A stretch of 46,510 bases of DNA from Frankiaceae bacterium (GCA_030840645.1 JAVEEC010000120.1:1-46510), one strand, 5' to 3'. Shown: positions 22,051-30,432, numbered from the stretch's first letter. Notes: generated by a model not told the origin, from the sequence alone. Translations and numbers: made by a program.

Positions 22051-22584
22051 CTAGCCCCAGGCGTGCATCGGCAGATGAATCTCGTCTCGGAGCAGGTCCA
22101 CGAGCTCCTGCTGCGAGCGGACGTGCAGCTTGCGGAACGCCGCCGAGAGGTGGTTCCGCACGGTGCTCTGGCTGAGGAACAACGCCGTCGCGATCGCGGG
22201 CACCCGGTCGCCCGACATCAGCCGCGCGACGATGTCGGTCTCCCGCGTCGTCAGCCGCGACAGGGCATCCATGCGGGCCCTCGGCAGACTCGACAGACAC
22301 GTCACCCCGGCCGAGTCCGTCGCCCCGCCCGGCAGCAGCACGAACGTGACGCTCGGCGGCGGTACCAGCGGCACGACGACGAGCTGGCAGGGAACGGGGC
22401 CACCCTCCCGAGCGACGACCCGTACGCCGAGCGTGACGCTGCGCCGCGTACGGGTCGCCTCGGCCAGCGCCCGCAGCAGCGCGGGTACGTCGTCCGCGTG
22501 CACCAGGCGCAGGACCGACTGCCCGAGCGCCCCCTCGGGCGCGCGCCCGAGGAGCGACTCGACGTCGCTGCTCAGCGCTTCCAC
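22051..22584 (-). CDS. LuxR-family HTH regulator
   Basis: This is a 177-residue DNA-binding regulator. Residues ~111-166 form a LuxR/GerE helix-turn-helix (LTTRETDIVARLMSGDR... STVRNHLSAAFRKLHVRSQQ). The first ~105 residues look like a degenerate PAS-type sensor (GQSVLRLVHADDVPALLRAL) with no receiver aspartate. It starts at GTG 22584; the frame has a stop at 22620. Being directly upstream of mqnA it may control this unit, but no target site is visible. Confidence 0.85.
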   Translation of the reverse strand: MEALSSDVESLLGRAPEGALGQSVLRLVHADDVPALLRALAEATRTRRSVTLGVRVVAREGGPVPCQLVVVPLVPPPSVTFVLLPGGATDSAGVTCLSSLPRARMDALSRLTTRETDIVARLMSGDRVPAIATALFLSQSTVRNHLSAAFRKLHVRSQQELVDLLRDEIHLPMHAWG

Positions 22585-22605
22585 CAGGGCAGCGTGCGGG
22601 CGTAA

Positions 22606-22628
22606 CCGGCGGTTGCGTCAACCGCCGG
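22606..22628. terminator. perfect 10-bp hairpin at the end of the upstream HTH gene
   Basis: CCGGCGGTTG and CAACCGCCGG pair perfectly around a 3-base loop. The TGA of the HTH gene (22620-22618) lies in the loop and arm. It sits between two minus-strand genes and could end or attenuate transcription of the first, or act as an operator for the luxR-type gene 22 bases away. No T-run follows. Confidence 0.5.
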
Positions 22629-23007
22629 AGGGCTCCTGCTCGTCCGCGGCGCGATAGAGCCGGGCGATCATCTGGCGCGAGACGCCGGTCATCGCGGCGA
22701 TCTCGGAGTACGTGAGCCCGTCGTCGTCGACGAACGACCGGATGGCACCGGCCCGATACGCCGTCATGGCGCGTTCGAACTCGCGGTACGCCACCGTCGG
22801 CGCGAGCCGGACGCCCCGTCCGCCGCGTTCGACGAGCCGGCCGACGATGTCGACCAGCTCGGCCCCGCCGAGCCGTTCGCTTCGCGCCTGCCGCAACAGG
22901 TCGAGCGCGTCCTCGACCGCCCGGTGCAACGCCTGCCCGGCGCCCTCGACCCGGTCGATGGACTCGGTGTACCAGTCCCCGTTCGTAGCAACCCCTCCGT
23001 CGCGCAA
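22618..23007 (-). CDS. small HTH protein, role unknown
   Basis: About 129 residues. The C-terminal third, DGLTYSEIAAMTGVSRQMIA (residues ~96-115), is a helix-turn-helix like sigma region 4; the rest is helical and charged with no family I recognise. The start is uncertain: no ATG or GTG is available near the expected position. TTG 23007 gives the quoted length; a later TTG inside the helical region is possible. It is divergent from the ECF sigma gene, with the two starts only 45 bases apart. Confidence 0.65.
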   Translation of the reverse strand: MRDGGVATNGDWYTESIDRVEGAGQALHRAVEDALDLLRQARSERLGGAELVDIVGRLVERGGRGVRLAPTVAYREFERAMTAYRAGAIRSFVDDDGLTYSEIAAMTGVSRQMIARLYRAADEQEPSGG

Positions 23008-23018
23008 TCGTAGCCGGT

Positions 23019-23046
23019 GCAACGGATCGTCGGTGCGGCTCGTAGT
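23019..23046 (+). promoter_or_regulatory. candidate ECF-type promoter for the sigma gene
   Basis: GCAAC (23019-23023) and CGTAGT (23041-23046) are spaced by 17 bases, close to actinobacterial ECF promoters (AAC -35, CGT -10). Transcription would begin at or next to the ATG at 23053, giving leaderless mRNA, which fits the absence of a correctly spaced Shine-Dalgarno. This would let the sigma factor drive its own gene. Confidence 0.45.
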
Positions 23047-23052
23047 AGGGGC

Positions 23053-23595
23053 ATGGGACCCCCGAGGGCGGCCGCGCGGGACGAGGGCTTCCGGGCGTTC
23101 GTCGTCGCGCGGCGGCCGAACCTCGTCAGGACCGCGACGCTGCTGACCGCCGGGGACCGGCACCTCGCCGAGGACCTCGTGCAGGTGTCGCTGACCCGCC
23201 TGTACGTTGCGTGGCCGCGGATCCGGGCGACGGAGGGGCCGGACGCGTACGCGTACCGGATCCTCGTCAACGCGTTCACCGACGAGACGCGGCGCCCGTG
23301 GTGGCGCAGGGAACGCGCCCACGCCGAGCTGCCCGACACGACCGCCGCGGAGACGTTGACGGCCGAGGACCGCGACGCGGTACGGAGCGCACTCGCCGCG
23401 CTCCCGCCGCGCATGCGCGCAGCGGTCGTGCTGCGGCACTGGTTGGAGTACGACGTCGCCGAGACGGCGACCGCCCTGGGCTGCTCCCAGGGAACTGTGA
23501 AGAGCCAGACCGCGCGCGGTCTCGACCGCCTGCGCGAGCTGCTCGGCCCGATCGCCGAGCCCGCCGACCCGCACGACGCGAGGAGAGTGTCATGA
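23053..23595 (+). CDS. SigE-family ECF RNA polymerase sigma factor
   Basis: This is a 180-residue group 4 sigma factor. Region 2 spans FVVARRPNLVRTATLLTAGD through DAYAYRILVNAFTDE, with the typical WRR(E) motif; region 4 is ALAALPPRMRAAVVLRHWLE then GCSQGTVKSQTARGLDRLR. The pattern is the actinobacterial SigE-family type (TIGR02983-like) rather than a named E. coli type. I prefer ATG 23053; GTG 23017 would add 12 residues without homology. Its end overlaps the next gene (ATGA), its likely regulator. Confidence 0.9.
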   Translation: MGPPRAAARDEGFRAFVVARRPNLVRTATLLTAGDRHLAEDLVQVSLTRLYVAWPRIRATEGPDAYAYRILVNAFTDETRRPWWRRERAHAELPDTTAAETLTAEDRDAVRSALAALPPRMRAAVVLRHWLEYDVAETATALGCSQGTVKSQTARGLDRLRELLGPIAEPADPHDARRVS

Positions 23596-24248
23596 CCGAC
23601 GTCCGAACGATGCTGTCGCACGCCGCCGCCCCGGCCGAGGTGACCGAGGAGACGGTCGCGGCCGACCTGGCCCGCGGGCGCCGGGGGGTACGGCGCCGCG
23701 CCGCCCGCCGCGCGGCGGGGTCGCTCGTGACGGCAGCCGTGGTCGTCGCCGGGGTCGGCGTCGCGCGCTCCGAGCCGACGCACCGGCCCGCGCCGAATGC
23801 GACGGTCGCGGCGCCGACCCCCAAGGCGAGCCCGACCCGACTGGCGGCGCGGACGTTGGTCGCCTACACCGGCGCGCAGCCCTCGGGGTACCGCGTCGCG
23901 TACGTCCCCAAGGGCTGGGAGATCCAGGGCGCCAACGAGCTCCGCATGACGATCGCGCCCATCGGCACGACCGACCGCGACCCGGACGCGTTCGAGGGGA
24001 AGCTGGTCGTGATGCTGCAGTCGTCGAGCGCGACGGGTCAGCCCGCGGGTACGCCGGTCAAGGTCGGCAACGGCACCGGGTACCTGAACCGCGCCGAGGC
24101 GCCGACGGCGGTGCTGACGTTCCAGGACTCGAAGAGGCACTGGGTCGTCGTGCAGGTGCCTTCGCTGCTCGGCTGGTCGGACGGGGAGATCGCGCGGTTC
24201 GGCGCGGGTGTCGAGATCACGCGCAACGCCGCGCCGGGCCTCGGCTGA
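23592..24248 (+). CDS. membrane protein, probable partner of the ECF sigma factor
   Basis: 218 residues with a basic stretch RRGVRRRAARRAAG followed by one membrane helix (~42-58), then an outside domain of ~155 residues (with PSGYRVAYVPKGWEIQG). No zinc anti-sigma motif is visible in the short cytosolic tail. Coupled start (ATGA, AGGAG upstream) and topology suggest it holds or tunes the sigma factor, as in other SigE-family pairs. It converges on the M15 gene with 6 bases between stops. Confidence 0.7.
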   Translation: MTDVRTMLSHAAAPAEVTEETVAADLARGRRGVRRRAARRAAGSLVTAAVVVAGVGVARSEPTHRPAPNATVAAPTPKASPTRLAARTLVAYTGAQPSGYRVAYVPKGWEIQGANELRMTIAPIGTTDRDPDAFEGKLVVMLQSSSATGQPAGTPVKVGNGTGYLNRAEAPTAVLTFQDSKRHWVVVQVPSLLGWSDGEIARFGAGVEITRNAAPGLG

Positions 24249-24254
24249 CCGATG

Positions 24255-26573
24255 TCACCAGTCGCAGTGGACGTGGTTGCCGTGCCCGCCGTACGGGTCG
24301 TAGGACGGGCTGAACACCCGGACGGCACCGTTCGCGCGGCAGGCGTTGATCGCCATCCCGTACGCAGCCCCGCGGCCGACGTGCGCGCCGTTGACCCAGT
24401 TGATGTCGAGGCCATGACCTGAGTAGTGCATCGACCCGGGGGCGTGGCTGCCGCCGGCGATCTCGCTGACCGTGACGGTGCCGGCGGCGCCCATCGCGCG
24501 GATGGCGCGGAGCAGCCGGATGTCGATCGAGGTGTAGCCACCGGGCGCGTTCTGGTACGACGACCGCCTGGCCAGGCGGCCGGCGGCGACGTCGACGACG
24601 TTCTGCCGCGCGGTCGCCAGGTCGCGGACGCCGGAGTCGTGGGTGGTCTCCAGCGTGATCCTGCGGTTGCCGAGGACGGCGCGGGCGACGTCGGCGGCGT
24701 TCTCCGGGTCGACGTACTGCCGCCACTGGCCGCTCGTCCCGGTCGAGTTGGCGGCGTCCGAAGGCTTGACGACGCGCAGCGCATACGCGGCGGCGCTGCC
24801 CGGCTTCCAGCTCACCTGGTACGCGGTGCGCGAGGTCATCCGGCCGGACGCGACGGTGCGCCACGCGCCGCGGACGTACCCCTGCAGGTACACCGGCGCG
24901 CCCGCGGACTTCGCCGGGCCGACGCTCCCGCGGACGACGATCGTCATGCCGACGCGTACCCGCGCGGCGCTGGTGGGCGCGTTGACGCGAATGGAGACCG
25001 CGACCGAACGTACGGCGACGTCGGCCGCTGACACGGCGCCGGCGGCGTGGTGCAGCCGCAGGTCGGCCGAGGCCGGCAGCGTCGCGCTCAACGTCACCCG
25101 GCCGTTGCTGCCGGTCGTGCCGACCGCCACGCGCTTCCACGTCGTGGCCGGCTTGACGCGCGCCATCAGCTCGACCTGCTGGCCGGAGATGCCGATGCCG
25201 CCGACCGTCGTCGTCAACGCGGCCACGACGGTCGACCTGGTGCCGGTGACGACCGGGGTCTTGGGCTGCGTCACGACGACCAGCCGCCCGGGCCGGCGCG
25301 GGATCACGGCAACGCTCGGCGCCGACGCGGTGCCGGGGCCCGCGGCGTTGACGGCGACGACGGTGAACGTCACCGGCAGGCCGTTGGCGAGCTGCGTCAC
25401 GTTGGCCGCGCGCTCGTAGCCCGGCACCGTCACGACCGGCCGGCCGGGACCCGCGGTGACGGTGTACGACTCGACGGCCGCACCGCCGTTGGACACCGGA
25501 GGCGTCCAGCGCACGACCGCGGCCGCGTCGCCGGCGGTCACCGAGACGACGGCGGGCGCGCCGGGAACGGTGCGCGGGGTGCCATACGCAGTGCCGGGCA
25601 GGCTGCTGCCGACGCCGTTCGCCGCGGTCACCGCGACGTCGTACGTGACGCCGTTGACCAGGCCGGGCAGGACGACCGGCGAAGCGGTCGCAGAGACGAC
25701 AGGCGGCACCGGCACGCCGGACGTGCGGGGCGTGGCCGACACGGCGTACCCCGTCACGGCGCTGCCGCCGTCGGACGCGGGCACGAGCCACTGGACGCTC
25801 AACGACGCGTTGCCGGGAACGGTCGCCACCGCGCCCGGCGCGTCGGTGACGGTCAGCGGCGGCGCGGTCGTCGCGTCGGCCTGCGCGGCAGTTCCGGTGC
25901 CGGCGGTGTTGTGGGCGGTCACGCGGACGACGTAGCGCGTACCCGCCGACAGCGCGGCCAACGGCACGGAGCGCGCGGCCGAGCCGAGCGTGGCGACGGC
26001 GGGAACGACGGCCGCGGGGTCGCTGCCCGGCGCGGGCTCGGCGGCGACGTCGTACGAGTCGACGCCGCTGCCGCCGTTCGCCGGCGGCGCGGTCCACGAC
26101 ACGTCGAGCGCGCCCTGCCCGGCGGGCGAGACGGTGACCGAGGCCGGTGCCGCGGGGACAGCGTCGAGGACCAGCAGGGCCGCGTCGACGTCGGTGGACA
26201 TGGGCGTGCCGGCCGCGTCGGTCGCGGTGACGTGCGCGGCCAGCGGGCCGTGCGGGGTGAACGCCGGGACGGTGACGACGCCGGACCAGGTCCCGTCGGC
26301 GGTGTCGCCGGAGGCGAGCTGCAACGACGTCGGCGTCGGGTCGGTACCGAGGTTGACGGCAACGGTCTCCGCGCCGGTCACGTGAGCGGACACGGTGACC
26401 ACGGCAGGCGACGTACTGACGTCGACCTCGGCGGGGTCGACCGTGACGGCGACCAGCGAGGGCCCGGCCGGCGCCGGGTCGTCGGCGTAGGACGGCGCCG
26501 CGACGACGGCGCACGCCACGGCCAGCGTTGCGGTGGCGCACGCGGTACGCAGGAGTGTCCGGCCGAAGAGCAT
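24255..26573 (-). CDS. secreted FN3 protein with C-terminal M15-like zinc peptidase domain
   Basis: 772 residues. Residues 1-30 are a signal peptide. Three fibronectin type III domains lie at ~140-237, ~244-333 and ~337-424, each with SVxWTPPxxNGGxxVxxY-type cores. A linker with RVRVGMTIVVRGSVG-type beta domain follows. The last ~130 residues end in SMHYSGHGLDI (His716, Asp723) and NHVHCDW (His767, His769), the ligand arrangement of M15 D-Ala-D-Ala carboxypeptidases. It probably binds and trims cell wall or another polymer outside the cell. CAGGAG precedes the ATG. Confidence 0.78.
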   Translation of the reverse strand: MLFGRTLLRTACATATLAVACAVVAAPSYADDPAPAGPSLVAVTVDPAEVDVSTSPAVVTVSAHVTGAETVAVNLGTDPTPTSLQLASGDTADGTWSGVVTVPAFTPHGPLAAHVTATDAAGTPMSTDVDAALLVLDAVPAAPASVTVSPAGQGALDVSWTAPPANGGSGVDSYDVAAEPAPGSDPAAVVPAVATLGSAARSVPLAALSAGTRYVVRVTAHNTAGTGTAAQADATTAPPLTVTDAPGAVATVPGNASLSVQWLVPASDGGSAVTGYAVSATPRTSGVPVPPVVSATASPVVLPGLVNGVTYDVAVTAANGVGSSLPGTAYGTPRTVPGAPAVVSVTAGDAAAVVRWTPPVSNGGAAVESYTVTAGPGRPVVTVPGYERAANVTQLANGLPVTFTVVAVNAAGPGTASAPSVAVIPRRPGRLVVVTQPKTPVVTGTRSTVVAALTTTVGGIGISGQQVELMARVKPATTWKRVAVGTTGSNGRVTLSATLPASADLRLHHAAGAVSAADVAVRSVAVSIRVNAPTSAARVRVGMTIVVRGSVGPAKSAGAPVYLQGYVRGAWRTVASGRMTSRTAYQVSWKPGSAAAYALRVVKPSDAANSTGTSGQWRQYVDPENAADVARAVLGNRRITLETTHDSGVRDLATARQNVVDVAAGRLARRSSYQNAPGGYTSIDIRLLRAIRAMGAAGTVTVSEIAGGSHAPGSMHYSGHGLDINWVNGAHVGRGAAYGMAINACRANGAVRVFSPSYDPYGGHGNHVHCDW

Positions 26574-26738
26574 GGTCGGACTCCTGACGATGGGGGCGAG
26601 CGGGGGCGTGACCGACTCTCCTCCACCGCGGCATGCGCCGTAAATAGTCCGATCTGCCCAGGCTTGGACCGCAGGTTCACGCAGCCCTGCGGACAGCCTC
26701 TTGTAGCCGGACGACGGCCGCGGCCGCGCCTCGTCGCG

Positions 26739-26749
26739 TTCTGTGCAGG
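26739..26749. repeat. TTCTGTGCAGG, shared with the element at 30384
   Basis: This 11-mer in the 184-bp gap between two secreted-protein genes is identical to the left end of the inverted-repeat element at 30384-30432. Apart from an SD and a GC-rich inverted GGCCGCGGCCG near 26727 I see nothing else definite in this gap. Confidence 0.35.
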
Positions 26750-26757
26750 TCGGTCCG

Positions 26758-27519
26758 CTAGGCGAACGACGCGCCGAGGTACGCGCCCTTACAGCTGTTG
26801 ACCTGGATGTTGTAGAACTGCTTCATCACGCCGGACTTGCTGATCTGCACGGTGTACTTCTGGCCGCTCGGCAGGTTCGGGATGTTGTAGTAGCCGTTGC
26901 TCTTCGCGTAGCCGACGTTGAAGCCCAGGATCGGGTTGGGGACGTTGTTGTCCGGCGCCATCGACCAGGCGGCGACGCGGTCGGCGGCGACGCGGACGCC
27001 GTGCTTGCTGACCCAGCCGTTGATCCAGCCGGTCTTGCCGCCCTGCGCGCAGACGACAGGCAGCCGGAGGTTGACCCGGGCGCCGTACGGCACCGGGATC
27101 TTGCGGCGCATGGTGTGGCCGTAGCGGGTCTCGTTGGTGCCGCCGCTGTAGCCGGCGGCCTGCGGGTAGACCTCGATGTAGGTGTGGGTCGCGTTCGCCG
27201 GCAGGACCAGGGACCACGACTTGGTGCCGGTCGTGGTCGAGCCGGTCGGGCCGAGCGTGCTGTTGACCCGGATCGTCGCGCCGTAGCCGCGCTGCCCGGC
27301 GCAGCCGAACGCCGCGCTCCCCTTCGTCGAGCCGAGGTGCCGGCCGGTCTTGTCCAGGACGTCGAAGCCGATGAACGCGTCGACGAACCGGTTGTCCGCG
27401 CCCGCGATCGTTCCGGTGAGCGTCTTGGCGGCGGTCGTGCAGGCGGCGTGCGCCGGCGTGGCGACGACGAGGGGGGCGAGGAGGGCGGGAACGGCGGCGA
27501 GGGCGAGGCTGATGCGCAT
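26758..27519 (-). CDS. secreted protein of unknown function
   Basis: 253 residues. Residues 1-25 form a signal peptide (MRISLALAAVPALLAPLVVA, cut near AHA). The mature part has four or more cysteines (ACTTAAK, FGCAGQRG, PVVCAQGG, VNSCKGAY) likely disulfide bonded, and beta-rich repeats (YYNIPNLPSGQKYTVQI) that resemble carboxypeptidase-regulatory or transthyretin-like folds. I do not recognise a family. ATG 27519 is chosen because the signal peptide starts there; the longer frame belongs to the opposite reading of the cyclase gene. Confidence 0.7.
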   Translation of the reverse strand: MRISLALAAVPALLAPLVVATPAHAACTTAAKTLTGTIAGADNRFVDAFIGFDVLDKTGRHLGSTKGSAAFGCAGQRGYGATIRVNSTLGPTGSTTTGTKSWSLVLPANATHTYIEVYPQAAGYSGGTNETRYGHTMRRKIPVPYGARVNLRLPVVCAQGGKTGWINGWVSKHGVRVAADRVAAWSMAPDNNVPNPILGFNVGYAKSNGYYNIPNLPSGQKYTVQISKSGVMKQFYNIQVNSCKGAYLGASFA

Positions 27520-27565
27520 GCAGGAAGTGTCGACCGGGGACGCGGCCGACGTGAGTGCTTTCCGG

Positions 27566-28504
27566 TTATTCCTTGGTGGCCGCGCGGACGCGGAACGGTG
27601 CCAGGTGGGTGTAGCCGCGGACGGCGTGGCGCCGCAGCGGCGCGATGTCGAAGCGCGGGTCGCCACGCAGCGCCGTCGCCGCCTCGCGGTCGAGGAGGAC
27701 GGTGCCGGGGCGGGCCAGTCCGGTGAGCCGGCTGGCGATGTTGACGGTCGGTCCGAACACGTCGCCGAGCCGGGCGAGGACCGGCCCGTACGCGACCCCG
27801 ACCGCGACCTCGCGGCCGACCTGCTCGCCGCCCGCGGCGAGCGCGAGGCCGAGCGCCGTCGCCGCGCCGACGTCGTCGAGCGCGAACAGCACCTCGTCGC
27901 CGAGCGTCTTGACCACGCGCCCGCCGTGCGCCGCAACGGCCGTCGCGGCGTGCTGCTCGAAGCGTTCGACCAGCGCGGCCAGCTCGTCCGGCGTGACCTG
28001 CCGGCTCAGCTCGGTGAAGCCGGCCAGGTCGGCGAACCCGACCGCGACCGGCCGGTCCGCGGGGCGTTCGCCGGCGGCCGTGACGAGGGCGCCCTCCGCC
28101 GCGGCCGCCAGGTGCCTGCGCCAGACGTAGTCGAGCAACGACCCGACCGCCGGTACCAGCGCCTCGGCATCCGACGGCGCGAGATGACTCGCGGCAACGT
28201 CGGCGTGCGAGACGGCGAGGCGGGAGAGCGACTGCGCCATCGCGCGGGTCAACGTCAGCAGCCCCGCCTCGTCGACGACGCCGTACGCCCGCAACGACTC
28301 CGCGGTGCGCAGCGCGGCGACGTCGCGTTCGGTGAACAGCACCAGGTCGTCCGGAGCGTCGGGGAACCCCATCGCGCGCCAGAGCCGGTCGGCGAAGTCG
28401 ACGGGCACGCCCGCCGCCGCGGCGACCGCCGCGCGGTTGTAGTGAGGGGCGCCGACGATGGCCGCGCCGACCTCGTCGAACATCGCGTCACGGTCGTCGG
28501 CCAT
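27566..28504 (-). CDS. class III adenylate/guanylate cyclase
   Basis: 312 residues that should make cyclic AMP (or cGMP). Residues ~150-310 are the cyclase homology domain: VGFADLAGFTELSRQV holds the first metal Asp (Asp159), VVKTLGDEVLFALDD holds Lys199 and the second metal Asp (Asp203), and FGPTVNIASRL holds the transition-state Asn255 and Arg259, so it looks active. Lys199 favours ATP. The N-terminal ~150 residues are helical and resemble the regulatory half of single-protein mycobacterial cyclases. It is divergent from the hydrolase gene with only 19 bases between start codons. Confidence 0.88.
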   Translation of the reverse strand: MADDRDAMFDEVGAAIVGAPHYNRAAVAAAAGVPVDFADRLWRAMGFPDAPDDLVLFTERDVAALRTAESLRAYGVVDEAGLLTLTRAMAQSLSRLAVSHADVAASHLAPSDAEALVPAVGSLLDYVWRRHLAAAAEGALVTAAGERPADRPVAVGFADLAGFTELSRQVTPDELAALVERFEQHAATAVAAHGGRVVKTLGDEVLFALDDVGAATALGLALAAGGEQVGREVAVGVAYGPVLARLGDVFGPTVNIASRLTGLARPGTVLLDREAATALRGDPRFDIAPLRRHAVRGYTHLAPFRVRAATKE

Positions 28505-28512
28505 CGTGGGGG

Positions 28513-28518
28513 ACGATA
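28513..28518 (-). promoter_or_regulatory. possible leaderless -10 box of the cyclase gene
   Basis: TATCGT on the minus strand lies 8 bases before the cyclase ATG. There is no room for a leader or Shine-Dalgarno, so the transcript probably starts at the start codon. The same hexamer is found 7 bases before the mqnE ATG. Confidence 0.35.
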
Positions 28519-28523
28519 GCCGC

Positions 28524-29414
28524 ATGCGCCGTTCCGAGATCACGCTGCACGGCCACCGGGTCACCTACACCGAGGCCGGCGCAGGACCGCTCGTCGTCCT
28601 GCTGCACGGCATCGCGGGCAGCTCGCGGACGTGGGACGGCGTCGTTCCCCCGCTGGCCGAACACGTCCGCGTCATCGCGCCGGACCTGCTCGGCCACGGC
28701 GAGTCGGCGAAGCCGCGCGGCGACTACTCGCTCGGGGCCTACGCGTGCGGCGTACGCGACCTCATCACCGCCCTCGGCCACGAGACGGCGACGGTCGTCG
28801 GGCACTCGCTCGGCGGCGGCGTCGCCATGCAGTTCGCGTACCAGTTCCCGGAACGCTGCGAACGCCTCGTCCTCGTGTCCAGCGGCGGCCTCGGCCGTGA
28901 GGTGACCCCGGTGCTGCGCGCGGCGACGCTGCCCGGCGCGGAGTACGTGCTGCCGCTGATCGCGCACCGCCGCGTCCAGTCCGCGCTCGGCGCGGTCGGC
29001 CGCGTCACGTCGCGCCTGCCGCTGCCCGCGCGGCCCGCGTTGCGGGAGATCGCGCGGGGGTACGGGTCGCTGGTCGACACGCAGGCGCGCGCGGCGTTCG
29101 TGCACACCGCGCGCAGCGTCATCGACGCCGGCGGCCAGCGCGTCGACGCGAGCGACCGGCTCTACCTCGCGACCGGGCTGCCGTCGATGGTCGTGTGGGG
29201 CGGGCGGGACTCGTTCATCCCCGTCGCGCACGCGGCGCACTTCGCGACGCTGGTGCCCACCGCGCGGGTCGAGGTGTTCGAACGCGCCGGCCACTTCCCG
29301 CACGTCGACGAGCCGGTCCGCTTCGCGCGGGCGCTGCTGTCGTTCCTCGCGGCGACCGAGCCGGCTCACCTCGACGCCGCGGACCTGCGCGACCGGCTCG
29401 TCGCCGGTTCGTGA
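28524..29414 (+). CDS. alpha/beta hydrolase
   Basis: 296 residues of the alpha/beta hydrolase fold. The oxyanion motif HGIAGSSRTW, the nucleophile elbow GHSLGGG (Ser95), GGRDSFIP (Asp229) and AGHFPH (His257) complete a catalytic triad. The substrate is unknown; it resembles actinobacterial esterase/lipase-like hydrolases. I chose ATG 28524, after which similarity begins. Its stop overlaps the start of the thioesterase-like gene (GTGA). Confidence 0.88.
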   Translation: MRRSEITLHGHRVTYTEAGAGPLVVLLHGIAGSSRTWDGVVPPLAEHVRVIAPDLLGHGESAKPRGDYSLGAYACGVRDLITALGHETATVVGHSLGGGVAMQFAYQFPERCERLVLVSSGGLGREVTPVLRAATLPGAEYVLPLIAHRRVQSALGAVGRVTSRLPLPARPALREIARGYGSLVDTQARAAFVHTARSVIDAGGQRVDASDRLYLATGLPSMVVWGGRDSFIPVAHAAHFATLVPTARVEVFERAGHFPHVDEPVRFARALLSFLAATEPAHLDAADLRDRLVAGS

Positions 29415-30178
29415 ACGCGTTCTACGAGCCCCTCGGCGACGGGCGGTACCGCGCGACGGCGCACACCGCCGGGCCGTGGGACCCGGCGGCACAGCACGCC
29501 GGCCCGCCGTCCGCGCTCGTCGGCGGTGTCATCGAACGCTGCGCGCCCCGCGACGACCTGATGGTCGCGCGGGTGACCTGCGAGATCCTCGGCCCGGTCC
29601 CCGTCGGCGAGGTGTCGGTGGAGGCGCGGGTCGCTCGGCCCGGGCGGTCCGTCGAGCTGATCGAGGCGGTGCTCCGTGCGGACGGCCGCGACGCGATGCT
29701 CGCGCGGGCGTGGCGCATCCGCCGGGCCGAGGGGCCGTCCGTCCCGTCGCGCGACCCGGCGCCACCGCCGCGCGTCGACGCGCCCGGCGTGCCGGAGTCG
29801 TTGCGGAAGGGGTACCTCGGGGCGCTGGACTGGCGGTTCGTCCGCGGCGGGTTCGGGGTGCCCGGACCGGCCGCCGCGTGGACCCGGCTCGACGTTGCTG
29901 TCGTCGCCGGGGAGGAGCCGACGCCGTTGCAACGCGTCCTCGCCGTCGCCGACAGCGGCAACGGCATCAGCGGCGAGCTCGACTGGAACGACTGGTGGTT
30001 CATCAACACCGAGCTGACGCTGCACACCTACCGCGAGGCCGTCGGCGAGTGGGTCTGCCTCGACGCCTCGACAACGATCGCGCCGAACGGCGCCGGCCTC
30101 GCAACGTCGACGCTGAGCGACGACGAGGGACCGCTCGGGCGCGCGGGGCAGGCGTTGCTGGTCGGACCGCGAAAGTAG
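29411..30178 (+). CDS. thioesterase-family (double hot-dog) protein
   Basis: 255 residues with the AQHAGPPSALVGGVIERC segment typical of the acyl-CoA thioesterase II-like hot-dog family; a second half with WNDWWFINTELTLH and ASTTIAPNGAGLATSTL completes the double fold. It likely hydrolyses or binds acyl-CoA esters. It starts at GTG 29411, overlapping the hydrolase stop, suggesting both act on the same acyl compound. Confidence 0.82.
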   Translation: MNAFYEPLGDGRYRATAHTAGPWDPAAQHAGPPSALVGGVIERCAPRDDLMVARVTCEILGPVPVGEVSVEARVARPGRSVELIEAVLRADGRDAMLARAWRIRRAEGPSVPSRDPAPPPRVDAPGVPESLRKGYLGALDWRFVRGGFGVPGPAAAWTRLDVAVVAGEEPTPLQRVLAVADSGNGISGELDWNDWWFINTELTLHTYREAVGEWVCLDASTTIAPNGAGLATSTLSDDEGPLGRAGQALLVGPRK

Positions 30179-30209
30179 GTCCACGCACCCCTACGCGGAA
30201 GGTCCCCTC

Positions 30210-30374
30210 ATGACCCGTCGTCTCGCCGCCGCCGCCGTTCTCGCCGCCGCTCTCGGCGGTCTGGTCGCCGCACCGTCGGCCAACGCCGCCGCGTGCGGCC
30301 CGGTCCTCGACTACGTCGCCGCGCACCTGCCGGCGGCGGTCCAGCAGGTCTATGTCAAGGTCTGCGGCGTCTAG
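30210..30374 (+). CDS. 54-aa secreted two-cysteine peptide
   Basis: A short gene with GGAAGG 6 bases before its ATG. Residues 1-26 are a clear signal peptide (MTRRLAAAAVLAAALGGLVA, cut after SANA). The mature part is about 28 residues with one Cys near each end (ACGPVLDY ... KVCGV) and a helix-like centre, so it could close into a disulfide loop. I do not recognise a family. It could be a secreted signal, toxin-like or structural peptide; it lies 31 bases after the thioesterase-like gene. Confidence 0.65.
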   Translation: MTRRLAAAAVLAAALGGLVAAPSANAAACGPVLDYVAAHLPAAVQQVYVKVCGV

Positions 30375-30383
30375 CCCGTCGCC

Positions 30384-30432
30384 TTCTGTGCAGGAACCCC
30401 ACCCCCTCTCGAGCGTGGTGATCTTCACAGAA
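30384..30432. repeat. small element with inverted TTCTGTG/CACAGAA ends
   Basis: In the 86-bp gap between the secreted peptide and mqnE (convergent), TTCTGTG (30384-30390) and CACAGAA (30426-30432) are perfect inverted 7-mers enclosing 35 bases. The left 11 bases recur at 26739. It may be a small dispersed palindromic element, or simply a weak bidirectional terminator. Confidence 0.4.

Noticed and set aside
26574-26757. Riboswitch before the secreted peptidase gene
   Set aside because: No c-di-AMP (ydaO-type) or other riboswitch core could be recognised in the 184 bases.
30417-30432. Second Rex site (GTGATCTTCACAGA)
   Set aside because: Right half fits but the left half does not keep the TTGTGAA-N4 spacing.
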